64,000 bases of DNA from an uncultured Anaerolineaceae bacterium (GCA_927443345.1 CAKMKJ010000035.1:1-64000), one strand, 5' to 3'; counted from the stretch's first letter, positions 8,491 through 17,540 are shown. Made by a program: numbers and translations. Notes: generated from the sequence alone by a model not told the origin.

Positions 8491-10854
8491 TTACTTCAAC
8501 TCAACCACCACATGCGCGAACCCATCCACTGTCACCGGGATGGAGAGGACGCCGTCCGCGTTGGTCTGCAGGTTGATCTTCTGCTCGTTCACCTTCACGG
8601 AATGCAGCTCACCCGGCACCCACAACTTGATACGACCTTCGGCTTTGCGCGGCAGGCGGAGTGTCAATTGGATCTCTTTGTGATTGATCTTCCAATCTGC
8701 CAGCTCAACCCCTTGAGAGATGTGCAGGTCGCTGCCCAGATACACCACTTCCCCCGGCAGCGCCTTGCGCCAGACAGTCACTGCGCAGCCATGTGCTCCA
8801 ATCCCCTCTAGCCACAGTCTTTCTTCACTATTGACCAGAATGGTTTTTCCACTCCAGAAATCGCTGACCCAGTAATTACCTGTTGGCAGTTGGTATTCTT
8901 CTGCTGACAAGGTCAGGTCATCGGATTTATCCTGCCAATTGAACTTGGTCAGGATGTGCCATTCTCCGCTGCTGTTCACCTGATCCAGCCGCAGCATGGA
9001 GGGCATACTTGAATCGAACCAATCCACCACCCGCGCCTGATCGCCCATAATTGGCAGCAGACACTCGGCGATCTTCAAACGTTCTTTGGGCAGACTGGGT
9101 AAATCATCTGAAAGCAGCAGCGAACCACCCGTCAGCGCAATAGCACTCGCCAGGGATTGCACCTCCGCCAAGCTCAGATGCGTGTCAGGCCGAATCATCA
9201 GGCAGTCAGGGTCGTTGATCCACCAATGTCCGTGTAAATTCGCGCGTGTGATGATGTTGCGGATCGAATTGCGCGCACACGGCATGGCGGGTTCATTCTT
9301 GATAAATAGTTGAATGCCGTTAAAGGTAGGCTGCCAATCACCACTCACATCCGCGCCAATGCGCATGGCCTCTACCAGACCAAGCATGCCGCCGAACGGC
9401 GCACCGCAGCCCAGCAGGGTCACATCTGGCCCCACCGCCTCGCGGATGGCTTCCATGCCGCGCCGCAGCACCTGCGCACGCGTCACAGTGCGATCTTGAT
9501 ATTGACAATATACAGCAGCCGCGTATAGAAAATCCAGTTTGAGATACGGATAGCCCCACGCATCAGATGCGGTTTTGACCACACGGCAGGCATACTCCAA
9601 AGCCTCAGGCACTGTCAAATCCAGCGCGGTGGTCAATACTCCCCATACGTATCCGCAGTTCACCGGCTTGCCATTGGCTTTGCGCAGCAACCAGTCGGGG
9701 TGCTGTTTGATGATCTCCGCCTTGGGATGCAAAATGAAAGGCGCCAGCCACAATCCGGGCAGCAGCCCTTCCTGCTTGATCTCGGCGGCCAGCGATGCCA
9801 CCCCATTGGGGAACTCAGGCTTAAACGTAAACCAATCGCCAATCTGACTTTCAAATCCATCATCCACCTGCACCAGTTGCAGCGGCAGGGTTTCTTGCTG
9901 CGCCACAATCGCCTTGAGGTTGTCGCGGATGATCGGCTCGGATATTTTGGTATAGAAGTGATACCAAGAGCACCAGCCCGTCGGGGATTCTTCTGGCACG
10001 CGGATGTGATTCTCGCGCGCCACGGCTTCAAGATATTTCTCCAACGGTTCGCGGTGGTCGAGCAGCACCGGGTTAAAGACAGCCCAATCTGTGCTGATGC
10101 TGCAGCCAACATCAAGCCGCGCGTTGTCACCATTCGCCCACATCTGCAAACTACCTTCACCATTTAAGTCTGCCAAAATGGATGTGAAATGATTTTTCTG
10201 AGAGAGACTGCCCAGCAGAAAGCCCGTTCGCCCCACCCGGTCACCGATCCCAGCGAAGAAATCGCTTGAAAAAACACCCTTTTCTTTTGGCAAAGGTGTG
10301 CCCGGATTATTGATCATGGGCAATTGCAGCCCGCCCAACTTGCTCAGGTTCATGCGTCCGTCGGCGGGATACCACTGTGAGGGCGACCAAGATTGCCAGC
10401 CGTTTGAAAAGAAACCCAGGTCTTTTTGGGCACGCGCTTCGGGCCAGATGATTTTTCCACCTGAGTCTGGATTAAGCTCGAGCAGCCCGATGGATTGCAT
10501 CTCTACCGCATCGCTTCCCTGGTTACTCACGTCCAACTTCCACACCACCAGCGGATACTCTTGCAGAATTCCAAATTGCAGAGCGCAAACAATGCCGTGT
10601 TCATCCGCTGGAATGTCAAAGGTCATGATGTCCAACGCTCCCTGCGGCATCCAATCGACTTTTTTGGGCTGAGGGTCGGTTAAGGTCCAATTCTTAAGTG
10701 GATAGCAATACGCCATACCCTTAACTTTGTATTTCAACGTTAAGCCGGCATTTTCAATACCTGGCAATTTTTGATCTTCGGTCAGAATACTGAAAGTTCC
10801 TTTTTCAGCATTTAGGGTTACTTTGAAAACAGGGTTGGCAAGTTGAAAGGTCAT
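8491..10854 (-). CDS. Alpha-galactosidase, glycoside hydrolase family 36
   Basis: Hydrolyses terminal alpha-galactosyl residues of melibiose/raffinose-type sugars, or a related alpha-glycoside. The 787-residue protein has an N-terminal beta-sandwich (about 1-290), a TIM barrel (about 300-640) and a C-terminal beta domain. Barrel motifs include GWCSWYHFYTKISE, LVQVDDGFES, and PYLKLDFLY with the nucleophile Asp in KLD. The acid/base Asp is expected in RIGADVSGDW, a GH36/GH27 signature. No signal peptide is seen, so it is probably cytoplasmic. Two adjacent ATGs lie at 10857 and 10854; GGAG sits at better distance from the second. An upstream in-frame ATG at 10965 would add a segment with no family resemblance. 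The gene stands alone with no sugar transporter next to it. Confidence 0.88.
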   Translation of the reverse strand: MTFQLANPVFKVTLNAEKGTFSILTEDQKLPGIENAGLTLKYKVKGMAYCYPLKNWTLTDPQPKKVDWMPQGALDIMTFDIPADEHGIVCALQFGILQEYPLVVWKLDVSNQGSDAVEMQSIGLLELNPDSGGKIIWPEARAQKDLGFFSNGWQSWSPSQWYPADGRMNLSKLGGLQLPMINNPGTPLPKEKGVFSSDFFAGIGDRVGRTGFLLGSLSQKNHFTSILADLNGEGSLQMWANGDNARLDVGCSISTDWAVFNPVLLDHREPLEKYLEAVARENHIRVPEESPTGWCSWYHFYTKISEPIIRDNLKAIVAQQETLPLQLVQVDDGFESQIGDWFTFKPEFPNGVASLAAEIKQEGLLPGLWLAPFILHPKAEIIKQHPDWLLRKANGKPVNCGYVWGVLTTALDLTVPEALEYACRVVKTASDAWGYPYLKLDFLYAAAVYCQYQDRTVTRAQVLRRGMEAIREAVGPDVTLLGCGAPFGGMLGLVEAMRIGADVSGDWQPTFNGIQLFIKNEPAMPCARNSIRNIITRANLHGHWWINDPDCLMIRPDTHLSLAEVQSLASAIALTGGSLLLSDDLPSLPKERLKIAECLLPIMGDQARVVDWFDSSMPSMLRLDQVNSSGEWHILTKFNWQDKSDDLTLSAEEYQLPTGNYWVSDFWSGKTILVNSEERLWLEGIGAHGCAVTVWRKALPGEVVYLGSDLHISQGVELADWKINHKEIQLTLRLPRKAEGRIKLWVPGELHSVKVNEQKINLQTNADGVLSIPVTVDGFAHVVVELK

Positions 10855-11100
10855 CATGGACTCCACAGGGTTGAAATTGGTTAAGTTGATTTTAGCATCG
10901 TCTTGAATTTGAGTCTCCTTTTCCGGCGGCCCCTTTTTCAACAAACCCCAAAAAATCTGGGGCACAAAGATCGCGACACACGAAAAACACCAAATGAAGT
11001 GTAAAACCAGAACTTGATAACTTATTATGCATACAGAAAAAATTCATGATTTCAAATGATTATTCCTTTTCTTTTTGATTTATCTTTTAGTAATATTTAT

Positions 11101-11272
11101 TTTTTGTGGTTTAAGAAACAAATTTTCTCCGCGTCCTTCGCGACTCCGCGAGACAAATCCTTTTTCGCTCTTTTGATTTTTCCTTTTCGTGTGTTCCGTG
11201 TTTTTCGTGGTTAAAAAGGTTTTGAGTTTGGTTTTTGATTTTCCTTATAGAGTCATTCGTGGTTAAAAATGG
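11101..11272 (+). repeat. Dispersed TTTCGTGGTTAA-type repeats, copies 2 and 3
   Basis: The gap between the alpha-galactosidase and the helicase gene holds CCGTGTTTTTCGTGGTTAAA at about 11196-11215 and ATTCGTGGTTAAAAATGG at 11255-11272. It also has a CGCGTCCTTCGCGACTCCGC segment near 11130. The rest of 10966-11101 is AT-rich and I see no gene in it. Confidence 0.55.
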
Positions 11273-11286
11273 TTTTCCACCTCGCA

Positions 11287-11295
11287 TGATATAAT
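11287..11295 (+). promoter_or_regulatory. Extended -10 promoter, leaderless start of the DinG-type gene
   Basis: TGATATAAT is an extended -10 element whose last base lies only six bases before the ATG at 11302. Transcription would begin at or next to the start codon, so the mRNA would be leaderless; no Shine-Dalgarno sequence is present. There is no good -35 element, which extended -10 promoters can lack. Confidence 0.5.
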
Positions 11296-11301
11296 CGCTG
11301 C

Positions 11302-14091
11302 ATGTCCTCCATGGTTGCCATAGATATAGAGACTACCGGTCTCGACCAAAACAAAGACGCCATCACCGAGATCGCCGCCGTGCGCTTTTCGGGCCACCGT
11401 GTCGAGGCTGAGTGGACCAAACTGGTCAACCCTGGCCGTCCCATCCCCCCCATGATCACCCAATTGACCGGCATCAGCAACGAGATGGTGCGCAATGCGC
11501 CACCCATCCAAGCCGTCATAAAAGAATTGGCCGACTTCGTCGGTGATGACCCCGTCGTGGGACACAACGTGCGTTTTGACCTCGGCTTCCTACAAAAACA
11601 TCGCATCTTGCAGTACAACAAAGTGGTGGATACCTACGAACTGGCCTCCATCATCTTACCCAGCAACAGCCGCTACAACCTCGGCACGCTAGGCTCCACC
11701 CTCGGCAGTCTGATCCCCAACTCGCACCGCGCGCTGGATGATGCCCGACTGACCCACGCCGTGCTGCATGCCCTTTACCAAAAACTCCTCGAGCTGCCCA
11801 TCGAATTCCTCGCCGAGACCGTGCGTCTGGGTGAAAACATCGATTGGGATGGTGCGCTCATGTTCCAGCAGGCCTTGCGTGAAAAAGGACGCATGCCCAT
11901 CGAAGCCAGGAAGGTATATCAAGACGACTACGGTCTGCTCTTTGGCGGTGCCGTGTCGCTGCCTCCGCTCATCCCTGCCGAAACTCCGGCACCCCTCGAT
12001 CCGGACGAGATCGCCTCGATGATTGAACACGGCGGACCCTTCGCCCATTACTTCGAGAGTTTCGAGAGCCGCCCCCAACAAATTGAAATGCTGCGCGCCG
12101 TGAGTGACGCGCTTTCAGAAAGCCAGCACATCATGGTCGAGGCTGGCACCGGCACGGGTAAATCCTTTGCCTACCTCATCCCCGCCGTGGAATGGGCACT
12201 CAAGAATTCGATGCGCGTGGTCATTTCGACCAACACCATCACCCTGCAAGACCAGTTGATCAAAAAAGACATCCCCGACCTGGCCAAAGCCTTGAACTCT
12301 GAAGTGCGCGCCGTGGTCGTCAAAGGACGCGGCAATTACCTCTGTCCGCGCCGGCTGGATAGTCTGCGCAAAAACGGCCCCGAAACCGTGGATGAGCTGC
12401 GCGTGCTGGCCAAGATTATGGTCTGGCTGCAAAATGGCGGCACTGGAGACCGCGGCGAGATCAATCTTAACGGTCCCACCGAACGCGAAGTCTGGTCGCG
12501 CCTGTCTGCTGATGACGAAGGCTGCAAGGCTGAAGTCTGCATGAGCCGCACCGGCGGCGCTTGCCCCTTCCACAAAACACATGTTGCTGCTCAATCTGCC
12601 CATATTTTAGTGGTCAACCACGCTCTATTGTTAGCTGACATCATTACCGGCAGCCGTGTACTGCCCGAATACGACTACCTGATTGTGGATGAAGCCCACC
12701 ACCTCGAATCTGCCTCCACCAGCGCACTCTCCTTCAGAATCACACAGATGGATTTCGTGCGCCTGCTGCGCGAGATCGGCTCCACCACCAGCGGATTGGT
12801 CGGACGACTTCTCGGGCTGCTCTCTCATTCATTGCCACCTTCCGATTTGGCTGCCCTCAACATGGCCGCCCACAAAATCGCGGATCTGCTCTTCAGGCTT
12901 GAAAATGACTTCAACGATTTCGTCAAGACCATGTCGATCTTCATGGAGGAAATGCGTGAAGGCGGCCCGGTCAGCAACTACGGCCAGCAAACCCGCATCC
13001 AGCCCGCCACGCGCACCCTGCCCTCCTGGTCGGAGGTCGAGATCGCCTGGGATAACACCGATAACAGCGCCCGCGGCGCGCTTTCTCTCGTCGCGGATTT
13101 TCATAAGGCGGTCAGCGACGCGCTCGAAAAACCCGGCGAAGGCATTGAAGATACCCTCAGTTCGCTGGCCAGTGTCAACCGCCGTCTCACCGAAGCCGAG
13201 GTCTATCTCAACGCGCTGGTGATGAAGCCGGATGCCCACTACGTTTATTGGGCCGAGATTCAAGCCAACACCTACCGCCTGGTGCTGCAAGCCGCCCCCC
13301 TGCACATCGGCCCGATGATGGAGCAGTACCTGTGGCACGAAAAATCCGCTGTCATATTGACTTCGGCTACCTTAACCACTCACGGCGAGTTCAACTACAT
13401 CCGCAGCCGCTTGAACGCCGATGAAGCGGATGAACTGGTACTCGGCTCACCCTTTGACTTTGAAACCTCCACCCTGCTGTATATGGTCAACGACATCGCT
13501 GAACCCGGCGACGCCAATGCCTATCAACGTGAAGTGGATGCCGCCATCATCCGTCTGGCCAAGGCCACTGGCGGACGCATGCTTGCGCTCTTTACCAGCT
13601 ATGCGCAACTCAAGCGCACTTCGCAGACCATTTCAGGCGCACTGGCCGAAGCGGATATTCAGGTGTTTGAACAGGGCGAAGGCGCCTCGACCAACACCCT
13701 GCTCGAGACTTTCAGAGATTCACCCCGTGCAGTTCTGCTCGGCACCCGTGCCTTCTGGGAAGGCGTGGATATCCCCGGAGAGGCGCTATCGGTGCTGGTA
13801 ATCGTCAAGCTGCCTTTTGATGTGCCCTCAGATCCGATTATTGCGGCGCGCGCCGAAACCTTCGACGACGCCTTCAATGAATACAACCTGCCCGAGGCCA
13901 TCCTCAAATTCAGACAGGGCTTCGGACGTCTCATCCGCACCCAGTCAGACCGCGGTGTGGTGGTGATCCTCGACAAGCGCGTGCTCACCAAGAAGTACGG
14001 ACGCCAGTTCATCGAGAGTCTGCCCGTGTGCACCACCAAGGTCGGCACGGTGGTGGATCTGCCCCGCGCCGCCGCCAAGTGGTTGGAATAG
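11302..14091 (+). CDS. dinG: DnaQ-type exonuclease fused to a DinG-family ATP-dependent helicase
   Basis: A 929-residue repair protein. Residues about 1-170 are a DEDDh 3'-5' exonuclease: AIDIETTGL (D8, E10), VGHNVRFDLGFL, and HRALDDARLTH. Residues about 240-929 are an XPD/DinG-like superfamily 2 helicase with Walker A AGTGTGKS near 280, DEAHHLE near 465, GTRAFWEGVDIPG near 815 and QGFGRLIRTQSDRG near 870. Four cysteines (YLCPRR, EGCKAEVC, GACPFH) fit the iron-sulfur cluster of this helicase group. The fusion is the form known from Firmicutes, where some members retain nuclease and have lost helicase activity; here both sets of motifs look intact. Start at 11302 assumes leaderless translation; ATG 11311 is an alternative. 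Confidence 0.92.
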   Translation: MSSMVAIDIETTGLDQNKDAITEIAAVRFSGHRVEAEWTKLVNPGRPIPPMITQLTGISNEMVRNAPPIQAVIKELADFVGDDPVVGHNVRFDLGFLQKHRILQYNKVVDTYELASIILPSNSRYNLGTLGSTLGSLIPNSHRALDDARLTHAVLHALYQKLLELPIEFLAETVRLGENIDWDGALMFQQALREKGRMPIEARKVYQDDYGLLFGGAVSLPPLIPAETPAPLDPDEIASMIEHGGPFAHYFESFESRPQQIEMLRAVSDALSESQHIMVEAGTGTGKSFAYLIPAVEWALKNSMRVVISTNTITLQDQLIKKDIPDLAKALNSEVRAVVVKGRGNYLCPRRLDSLRKNGPETVDELRVLAKIMVWLQNGGTGDRGEINLNGPTEREVWSRLSADDEGCKAEVCMSRTGGACPFHKTHVAAQSAHILVVNHALLLADIITGSRVLPEYDYLIVDEAHHLESASTSALSFRITQMDFVRLLREIGSTTSGLVGRLLGLLSHSLPPSDLAALNMAAHKIADLLFRLENDFNDFVKTMSIFMEEMREGGPVSNYGQQTRIQPATRTLPSWSEVEIAWDNTDNSARGALSLVADFHKAVSDALEKPGEGIEDTLSSLASVNRRLTEAEVYLNALVMKPDAHYVYWAEIQANTYRLVLQAAPLHIGPMMEQYLWHEKSAVILTSATLTTHGEFNYIRSRLNADEADELVLGSPFDFETSTLLYMVNDIAEPGDANAYQREVDAAIIRLAKATGGRMLALFTSYAQLKRTSQTISGALAEADIQVFEQGEGASTNTLLETFRDSPRAVLLGTRAFWEGVDIPGEALSVLVIVKLPFDVPSDPIIAARAETFDDAFNEYNLPEAILKFRQGFGRLIRTQSDRGVVVILDKRVLTKKYGRQFIESLPVCTTKVGTVVDLPRAAAKWLE

Positions 14092-14094
14092 TTA

Positions 14095-14270
14095 TTAACC
14101 ACGAAATACACATAAAGAAAATAGGTCAAAACCAAAAACATTTTTAACCACGAAACACACAAAATACACGAAAATTAAGTGCAAAGGAACATATTATTTT
14201 TTAGCTATTTTTCAATGTTTTGAATTTTTAATTTCCTTTTAGTGTTTTTGGTGTCTTTCGTGGTAAAAAT
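14095..14270. repeat. Dispersed TTAACCACGAAA-type repeats, copies 4-6
   Basis: ATTAACCACGAAATACAC follows the helicase stop at once (14095-14112). TTTTTAACCACGAAACACAC plus AAAATACACGAAA lies at 14141-14174. The opposite orientation, GTGTCTTTCGTGGTAAAAAT, lies near 14251-14270 just before the next gene. Copies after a gene read AACCACGAAA and copies before a gene read TTTCGTGGTT, so they face each other across the gap. Confidence 0.6.
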
Positions 14271-14295
14271 ATAAAAATTCTTCGGAGAAGTCAAC

Positions 14296-15180
14296 ATGAA
14301 ATATGTGATCGGTGTCATGCGCCCCCCATTTTTGCCTTTGGCCGTCGCCTGTGTCTTTCTCGGCCTCACAGCCGCCATTTGGGGCGGATACACCATTAAT
14401 GTCTGGCATGCCATCTTGTGCTTCGTGGGCGGCATTTTGGCGCACGGCGCAGTCAATGCCTTCAATGAATATGAAGACGTTAAAAGCGGACTGGATTTCA
14501 CCACCACCCGCACCCCTTTCAGCGGCGGCAGCGGCACGATCGTCTCAGCCCCTGAAAAACTGCCCATCGCCCTGTGGACGGCCATCATCACCAGCGCTAT
14601 CTGCGTGGCCATCGGTGTCTACTTCGCCTTCCTCCACGGATGGCAAATATTAGCTCTCGGTGCACTCGGACTTTTTGTGATCATCGCCTACACGCCCTGG
14701 TTCAATAAACAACCCATCTTGTGCCTGATCTCGCCCGGCCTCGGCTTCGGCACACTGATGGTCAACGGCACTTTCTTCTGCCTGACCGGCACGTTCTCAT
14801 GGACAGCCCTGCTAGTATCATTTATTCCCTTCTTTTTGGTAAGTAATCTGTTGCTGCTTAACGAGTTCCCCGACGCGGACGCCGACCAGAAGTTTGGCCG
14901 CAAGCACTACCCCATTTTGATCGGCAGACAGGCCAGCGCCGTCATCTTCGTCGTTTTTGAAGCCCTTACCTACGTCACCCTGGTGGCCGGTGTGGCTTTC
15001 GGTCTTCTGCCAGCATGGACGCTGCTCGGCCTGGTGACCCTCGTCTTCGCCATCCCCGCCGCGCTGGGCGCGCTCAAGAACGCCAACGATTTACCCAAAC
15101 TGGCGCCCTCCATGGGGCAGAACGTGCTCTTGAACCTGATCACCCCTGTTTTGATGGGCATTGGGTTGTTGATTCGGTGA
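14296..15180 (+). CDS. UbiA-family prenyltransferase, MenA-like
   Basis: Transfers a polyprenyl chain to an aromatic or other acceptor inside the membrane, as in menaquinone synthesis. The 294-residue protein has about eight to nine hydrophobic helices. The first prenyl-diphosphate motif is NAFNEYEDVKSGLD near 53-66 followed by TPFSGGSGTI, the arrangement of MenA (dihydroxynaphthoate polyprenyltransferase). The second aspartate motif is NEFPDADADQKFGR near 189-202. The acceptor cannot be fixed from sequence; MenA is the best guess because of the NxxNxxxDxxxG form. The ATG follows GGAG (14284) at normal spacing. No other quinone genes are nearby. Confidence 0.85.
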   Translation: MKYVIGVMRPPFLPLAVACVFLGLTAAIWGGYTINVWHAILCFVGGILAHGAVNAFNEYEDVKSGLDFTTTRTPFSGGSGTIVSAPEKLPIALWTAIITSAICVAIGVYFAFLHGWQILALGALGLFVIIAYTPWFNKQPILCLISPGLGFGTLMVNGTFFCLTGTFSWTALLVSFIPFFLVSNLLLLNEFPDADADQKFGRKHYPILIGRQASAVIFVVFEALTYVTLVAGVAFGLLPAWTLLGLVTLVFAIPAALGALKNANDLPKLAPSMGQNVLLNLITPVLMGIGLLIR

Positions 15181-15186
15181 GAGCGG

Positions 15187-15222
15187 TAATCAGTAATGAG
15201 TAATGAGTAATGAGTAATCAGG
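15187..15222 (+). repeat. Short tandem repeat (AGTAATG, three copies)
   Basis: TAATCAGTAATGAGTAATGA continues with further copies of the seven-base unit before GTAATCAGG, directly after the prenyltransferase gene. It is non-coding in all frames of interest and resembles, in reverse, the CTAATC units near 730. Confidence 0.55.
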
Positions 15223-15270
15223 CACTCAGGTGAAGAACAGTAAGTAGTAATCAAGGGCTTAGGGAAAAAC

Positions 15271-15288
15271 TTTACCACGAAATACACA
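15271..15288 (-). repeat. Dispersed TTAACCACGAAA-type repeat, copy 7
   Basis: TTTACCACGAAATACACA matches the repeat family seen at 195, 11.2 kb and 14.1-14.3 kb. It lies between the AGTAATG repeats and a strong terminator. Confidence 0.5.
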
Positions 15289-15324
15289 GGAACTTTTTTA
15301 AAACAAAAAACGAAAAACAACCTC

Positions 15325-15360
15325 AAACCTCGGGAGTCAGTCAGACTCCCGAGGTTTTTG
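15325..15360 (+). terminator. Strong intrinsic terminator
   Basis: AAACCTCGGGAGTC (15325-15338) pairs perfectly with GACTCCCGAGGTTT (15344-15357), a 14-base-pair GC-rich stem with a five-base loop and a T-run. It most likely ends the prenyltransferase transcript. Confidence 0.85.
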
Positions 15361-15478
15361 TTTCAGTGTAAACCGGGAATCTGACAGACACCTGGTTTCT
15401 GGGTAATGATTTTTGTTTCCCTCTTCCAATCAAATCCATTACAATTAATTAATCACAATAACCCGAAAGGCCCCTCCC

Positions 15479-15943
15479 ATGCCAAACTGCATCATAGCAA
15501 TGGAAAAAGATAAAAAGATCGCGCTGGTGGCGCATGACAACAAGAAAAAAGACCTGCTCGAATGGGCCAAGTTCAACCGCGACCTGCTGGCGCATCACGA
15601 TGTGTATGCCACTGGCACCACCGGCAAGCTGCTTGAAAAAGAGCTCGACTTCCCGATCAAGAAACTGCAAAGCGGACCGCTCGGCGGCGACCAGCAGATC
15701 GGCGCCAAGATCGTCAACAACGAGATTGATTTTCTGATCTTCTTCTGGGATCCGCTTGAACCACAGCCTCACGACCCTGATGTCAAGGCGCTGCTGCGCA
15801 TGGCTGTGGTCTGGAACATCCCCATGGCCTGTGACCGCGCCACGGCAGACTTTATGATCTCCTCCCCGCTGATGGATAGCACCTACGAGCGCCTGGTGCC
15901 CGATTATGACGCCATTCACACACGCAAATTTAAGCTGAGATAG
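15479..15943 (+). CDS. mgsA: Methylglyoxal synthase
   Basis: Converts dihydroxyacetone phosphate to methylglyoxal and phosphate, a glycolytic overflow bypass. At 154 residues it matches the family length closely (E. coli 152). Signature segments are [11 protein letters not shown] with the phosphate-binding His, [25 protein letters not shown], and [19 protein letters not shown] with the catalytic Asp and His, then [17 protein letters not shown]. The ATG at 15479 has only a weak GAAAGG upstream; a second in-frame ATG at 15500 would remove seven residues before the conserved fold and cannot be excluded. A VOC-fold protein 1.6 kb downstream could be a lactoylglutathione lyase relative, but there is no direct evidence of a link. 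Confidence 0.95.
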   Translation: MPNCIIAMEKDKKIALVAHDNKKKDLLEWAKFNRDLLAHHDVYATGTTGKLLEKELDFPIKKLQSGPLGGDQQIGAKIVNNEIDFLIFFWDPLEPQPHDPDVKALLRMAVVWNIPMACDRATADFMISSPLMDSTYERLVPDYDAIHTRKFKLR

Positions 15944-16030
15944 TCGTTTTGATAAATCTCTAATACGCTGGAGGAATCCAAATCACTGCGCATTACGTAT
16001 AATAAGCGGTGAATCATAGAGGAGGTTTTC

Positions 16031-16555
16031 ATGGTGAGAATGAGTGAATTAATCGCGCGCGAGCTGCATTGGGTGCAGCCCTCTGGCACGAAACAATATT
16101 ATGAGCTTCAGGCTGGCGATGTTGCCGTCTGCTCGCTGCACCTCGATAGTTCATTCAATTCCAGAGCTACTGCGGTTAACGAAGACGGTAGTTGGGAGTT
16201 TGACCGTAAAGGTTTTTGGCAGCGGCAGGCCACCATCCGCGCAACGGGGGGTATGGCGGATCTGGCGCTCTACAACGCCAACACCTGGCGTCAGGGCGGC
16301 ACGCTGACGCTGCCTTATGGCAGAAACTACCTGGCTAAATTCAATTTCTGGAACACGCAGTTCACCCTCAACAATGAACATGAACAAGCCCTGATCAGCA
16401 TTACCAAAATCGGAGGCGTGTTCCATTATTCAGGCAATGTCGAGATTCACAGCCTGGCAAAAAACCTGCCCGAACTGCCCTGGCTGGTGCCGTTTGTCTG
16501 GTATTTGGTCATGCTGCAGTTCCGTGATTCCGCGGCGGCGGTGGCGGCGACGTAA
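16031..16555 (+). CDS. Conserved protein of unknown function, beta-rich, LURP-one/tubby-like in appearance
   Basis: A 174-residue protein with a strong GAGGAGGT ribosome site before its ATG. It has no signal peptide or clear membrane segment except a short hydrophobic C-terminus (LPWLVPFVWYLVMLQF near 148-164). Alternating strands with many aromatic residues (GSWEFDRKGFWQRQATIR, LAKFNFWNTQFTLNNEH) suggest a beta-barrel or sandwich of the LURP-one/scramblase type, but this is only a visual impression. A TATAAT at 15998-16003 is a possible -10 element. It is followed by a perfect terminator, so it is a single-gene unit. Confidence 0.7.
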   Translation: MVRMSELIARELHWVQPSGTKQYYELQAGDVAVCSLHLDSSFNSRATAVNEDGSWEFDRKGFWQRQATIRATGGMADLALYNANTWRQGGTLTLPYGRNYLAKFNFWNTQFTLNNEHEQALISITKIGGVFHYSGNVEIHSLAKNLPELPWLVPFVWYLVMLQFRDSAAAVAAT

Positions 16556-16566
16556 TTCTTCCTTTT

Positions 16567-16606
16567 AAACCCCCGCGGTTTTTAAAAACCGCGGGGGTTT
16601 TCTTTG
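16567..16606 (+). terminator. Perfect GC-rich terminator
   Basis: AAACCCCCGCGGTTTTT and AAAAACCGCGGGGGTTT (16567-16600) form a perfect palindrome followed by TCTTT. It lies 11 bases after the stop codon of the preceding gene. Confidence 0.85.
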
Positions 16607-16609
16607 TTA

Positions 16610-16638
16610 TTGCCTTTCTGGAATATTAGTTCTATAAT
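16610..16638 (+). promoter_or_regulatory. Sigma-A-type promoter of the alpha/beta hydrolase gene
   Basis: TTGCCT at 16610-16615 and a perfect TATAAT at 16633-16638 are 17 bases apart. The promoter begins right after the terminator of the preceding gene and sits 30 bases before the TTG start codon. Confidence 0.6.
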
Positions 16639-16667
16639 GATTCAAAATAAACAGAAAGCAGGCCATA

Positions 16668-17480
16668 TTGATTTTTACATACCGCGACATCCCCATTTAT
16701 TATGAAGTAGTCGGATCAGGCCGCCCGCTGCTCAGCATCCACGGATGGAGCCCCGATCACCGCCTGATGATAGGCTGCCTTGAGCCGGTCTTTCAAACCC
16801 TCGGTGCGCAGTGGCAGCGCATCTACTTTGACCTGCCCGGCATGGGGCAAACCCCCGGCGCGCCGTGGATCAACGGCAGCGACGCCATGCTCGAAGTGGT
16901 GCTGGCCTTCATTGATGGCGTGCTGCCCGGCAAGCACTTTGCCGTAGCCGGCGAATCTTACGGCGGCTACTTGGCGCGCGGCGTAGTCAAACAGCGTCCC
17001 GAACAGGTGGATGGCATGCTGCTGATCTGCCCGGTTGCAGATCAAAGCACCCGTCTTGAACACGCCCCTGCCTTTCAGTTGATTGAAAAGGATGAAGCCT
17101 TCGTAAGCACTTTGTCTGATGAGGAGCAGAAATACTTCACCGGCATCAATGTGGTGCAAACCCAAAGAGTCTGGAACCAGTTCAAAGAAGATGTCATCCC
17201 CGGCCTCAAGCTTGCCGACACCGCTTTCCTCGAAAAAGTTCTCAGCCAGCATGTACCTTATTCATTTGGTGTAGACAAACTGGATGCACCCTTCATCAAA
17301 CCCTCGTTGATGGTGATGGGGCGGCAAGATCACGTGGTGGGCTACCGTGACCAATGGGACTTGATTGAGAACTTCCCCCGCGCCAGTTTTGTGGTGCTCG
17401 ACAAGGCGGGTCATAATATGCAAATCGAACAAGATGTCGTTTTTCACGCGCTGGTCAAAGAGTGGCTTGAGCGAATGTAG
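16668..17480 (+). CDS. Alpha/beta hydrolase
   Basis: A 270-residue cytoplasmic hydrolase of the alpha/beta fold. It opens IFTYRDIPIYYEVVGSGRPL, has the oxyanion region LSIHGWSPDHR, the nucleophile elbow GESYGG (Ser near 98), the acid in MGRQDHVVGYRDQW near 215, and the His in DKAGHNMQIEQ near 250. The lid region about 125-190 is distinct. Members include esterases, C-C hydrolases and proline iminopeptidase-like enzymes; the substrate cannot be told. The start is TTG at 16668, with AGCAGG upstream and no in-frame ATG before the first strand. Expressed from the promoter at 16610. Confidence 0.85.
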   Translation: MIFTYRDIPIYYEVVGSGRPLLSIHGWSPDHRLMIGCLEPVFQTLGAQWQRIYFDLPGMGQTPGAPWINGSDAMLEVVLAFIDGVLPGKHFAVAGESYGGYLARGVVKQRPEQVDGMLLICPVADQSTRLEHAPAFQLIEKDEAFVSTLSDEEQKYFTGINVVQTQRVWNQFKEDVIPGLKLADTAFLEKVLSQHVPYSFGVDKLDAPFIKPSLMVMGRQDHVVGYRDQWDLIENFPRASFVVLDKAGHNMQIEQDVVFHALVKEWLERM

Positions 17481-17486
17481 CATTTT

Positions 17487-17540
17487 GTAAGGGCAATTCA
17501 TCCTGAAAGTGGACGCAAACACCGCGTGAATTGCCCTTAC
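17487..17540. repeat. REP-like inverted repeat around a 26-base loop
   Basis: GTAAGGGCAATTCA (17487-17500) is repeated as its exact complement TGAATTGCCCTTAC (17527-17540). The arms resemble the GTAGGGGC...GCCCCTAC palindromes that occur in many copies in some bacterial genomes. There is no T-run, and the right arm ends 14 bases before the ribosome site of the next gene. Confidence 0.65.

Noticed and set aside
9700..10167. Plus-strand frames inside the alpha-galactosidase gene
   Set aside because: Antisense shadows in GC-rich coding sequence; GH36 motifs on the minus strand are unambiguous.
10966..11301. Possible RNA gene in the intergenic region before dinG
   Set aside because: Only dispersed short repeats and AT-rich sequence; no stable structure spanning the gap and no tRNA-like fold.
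12829..13338. Minus-strand open frame inside the DinG-type gene
   Set aside because: Overlaps conserved helicase sequence completely, with no independent support.
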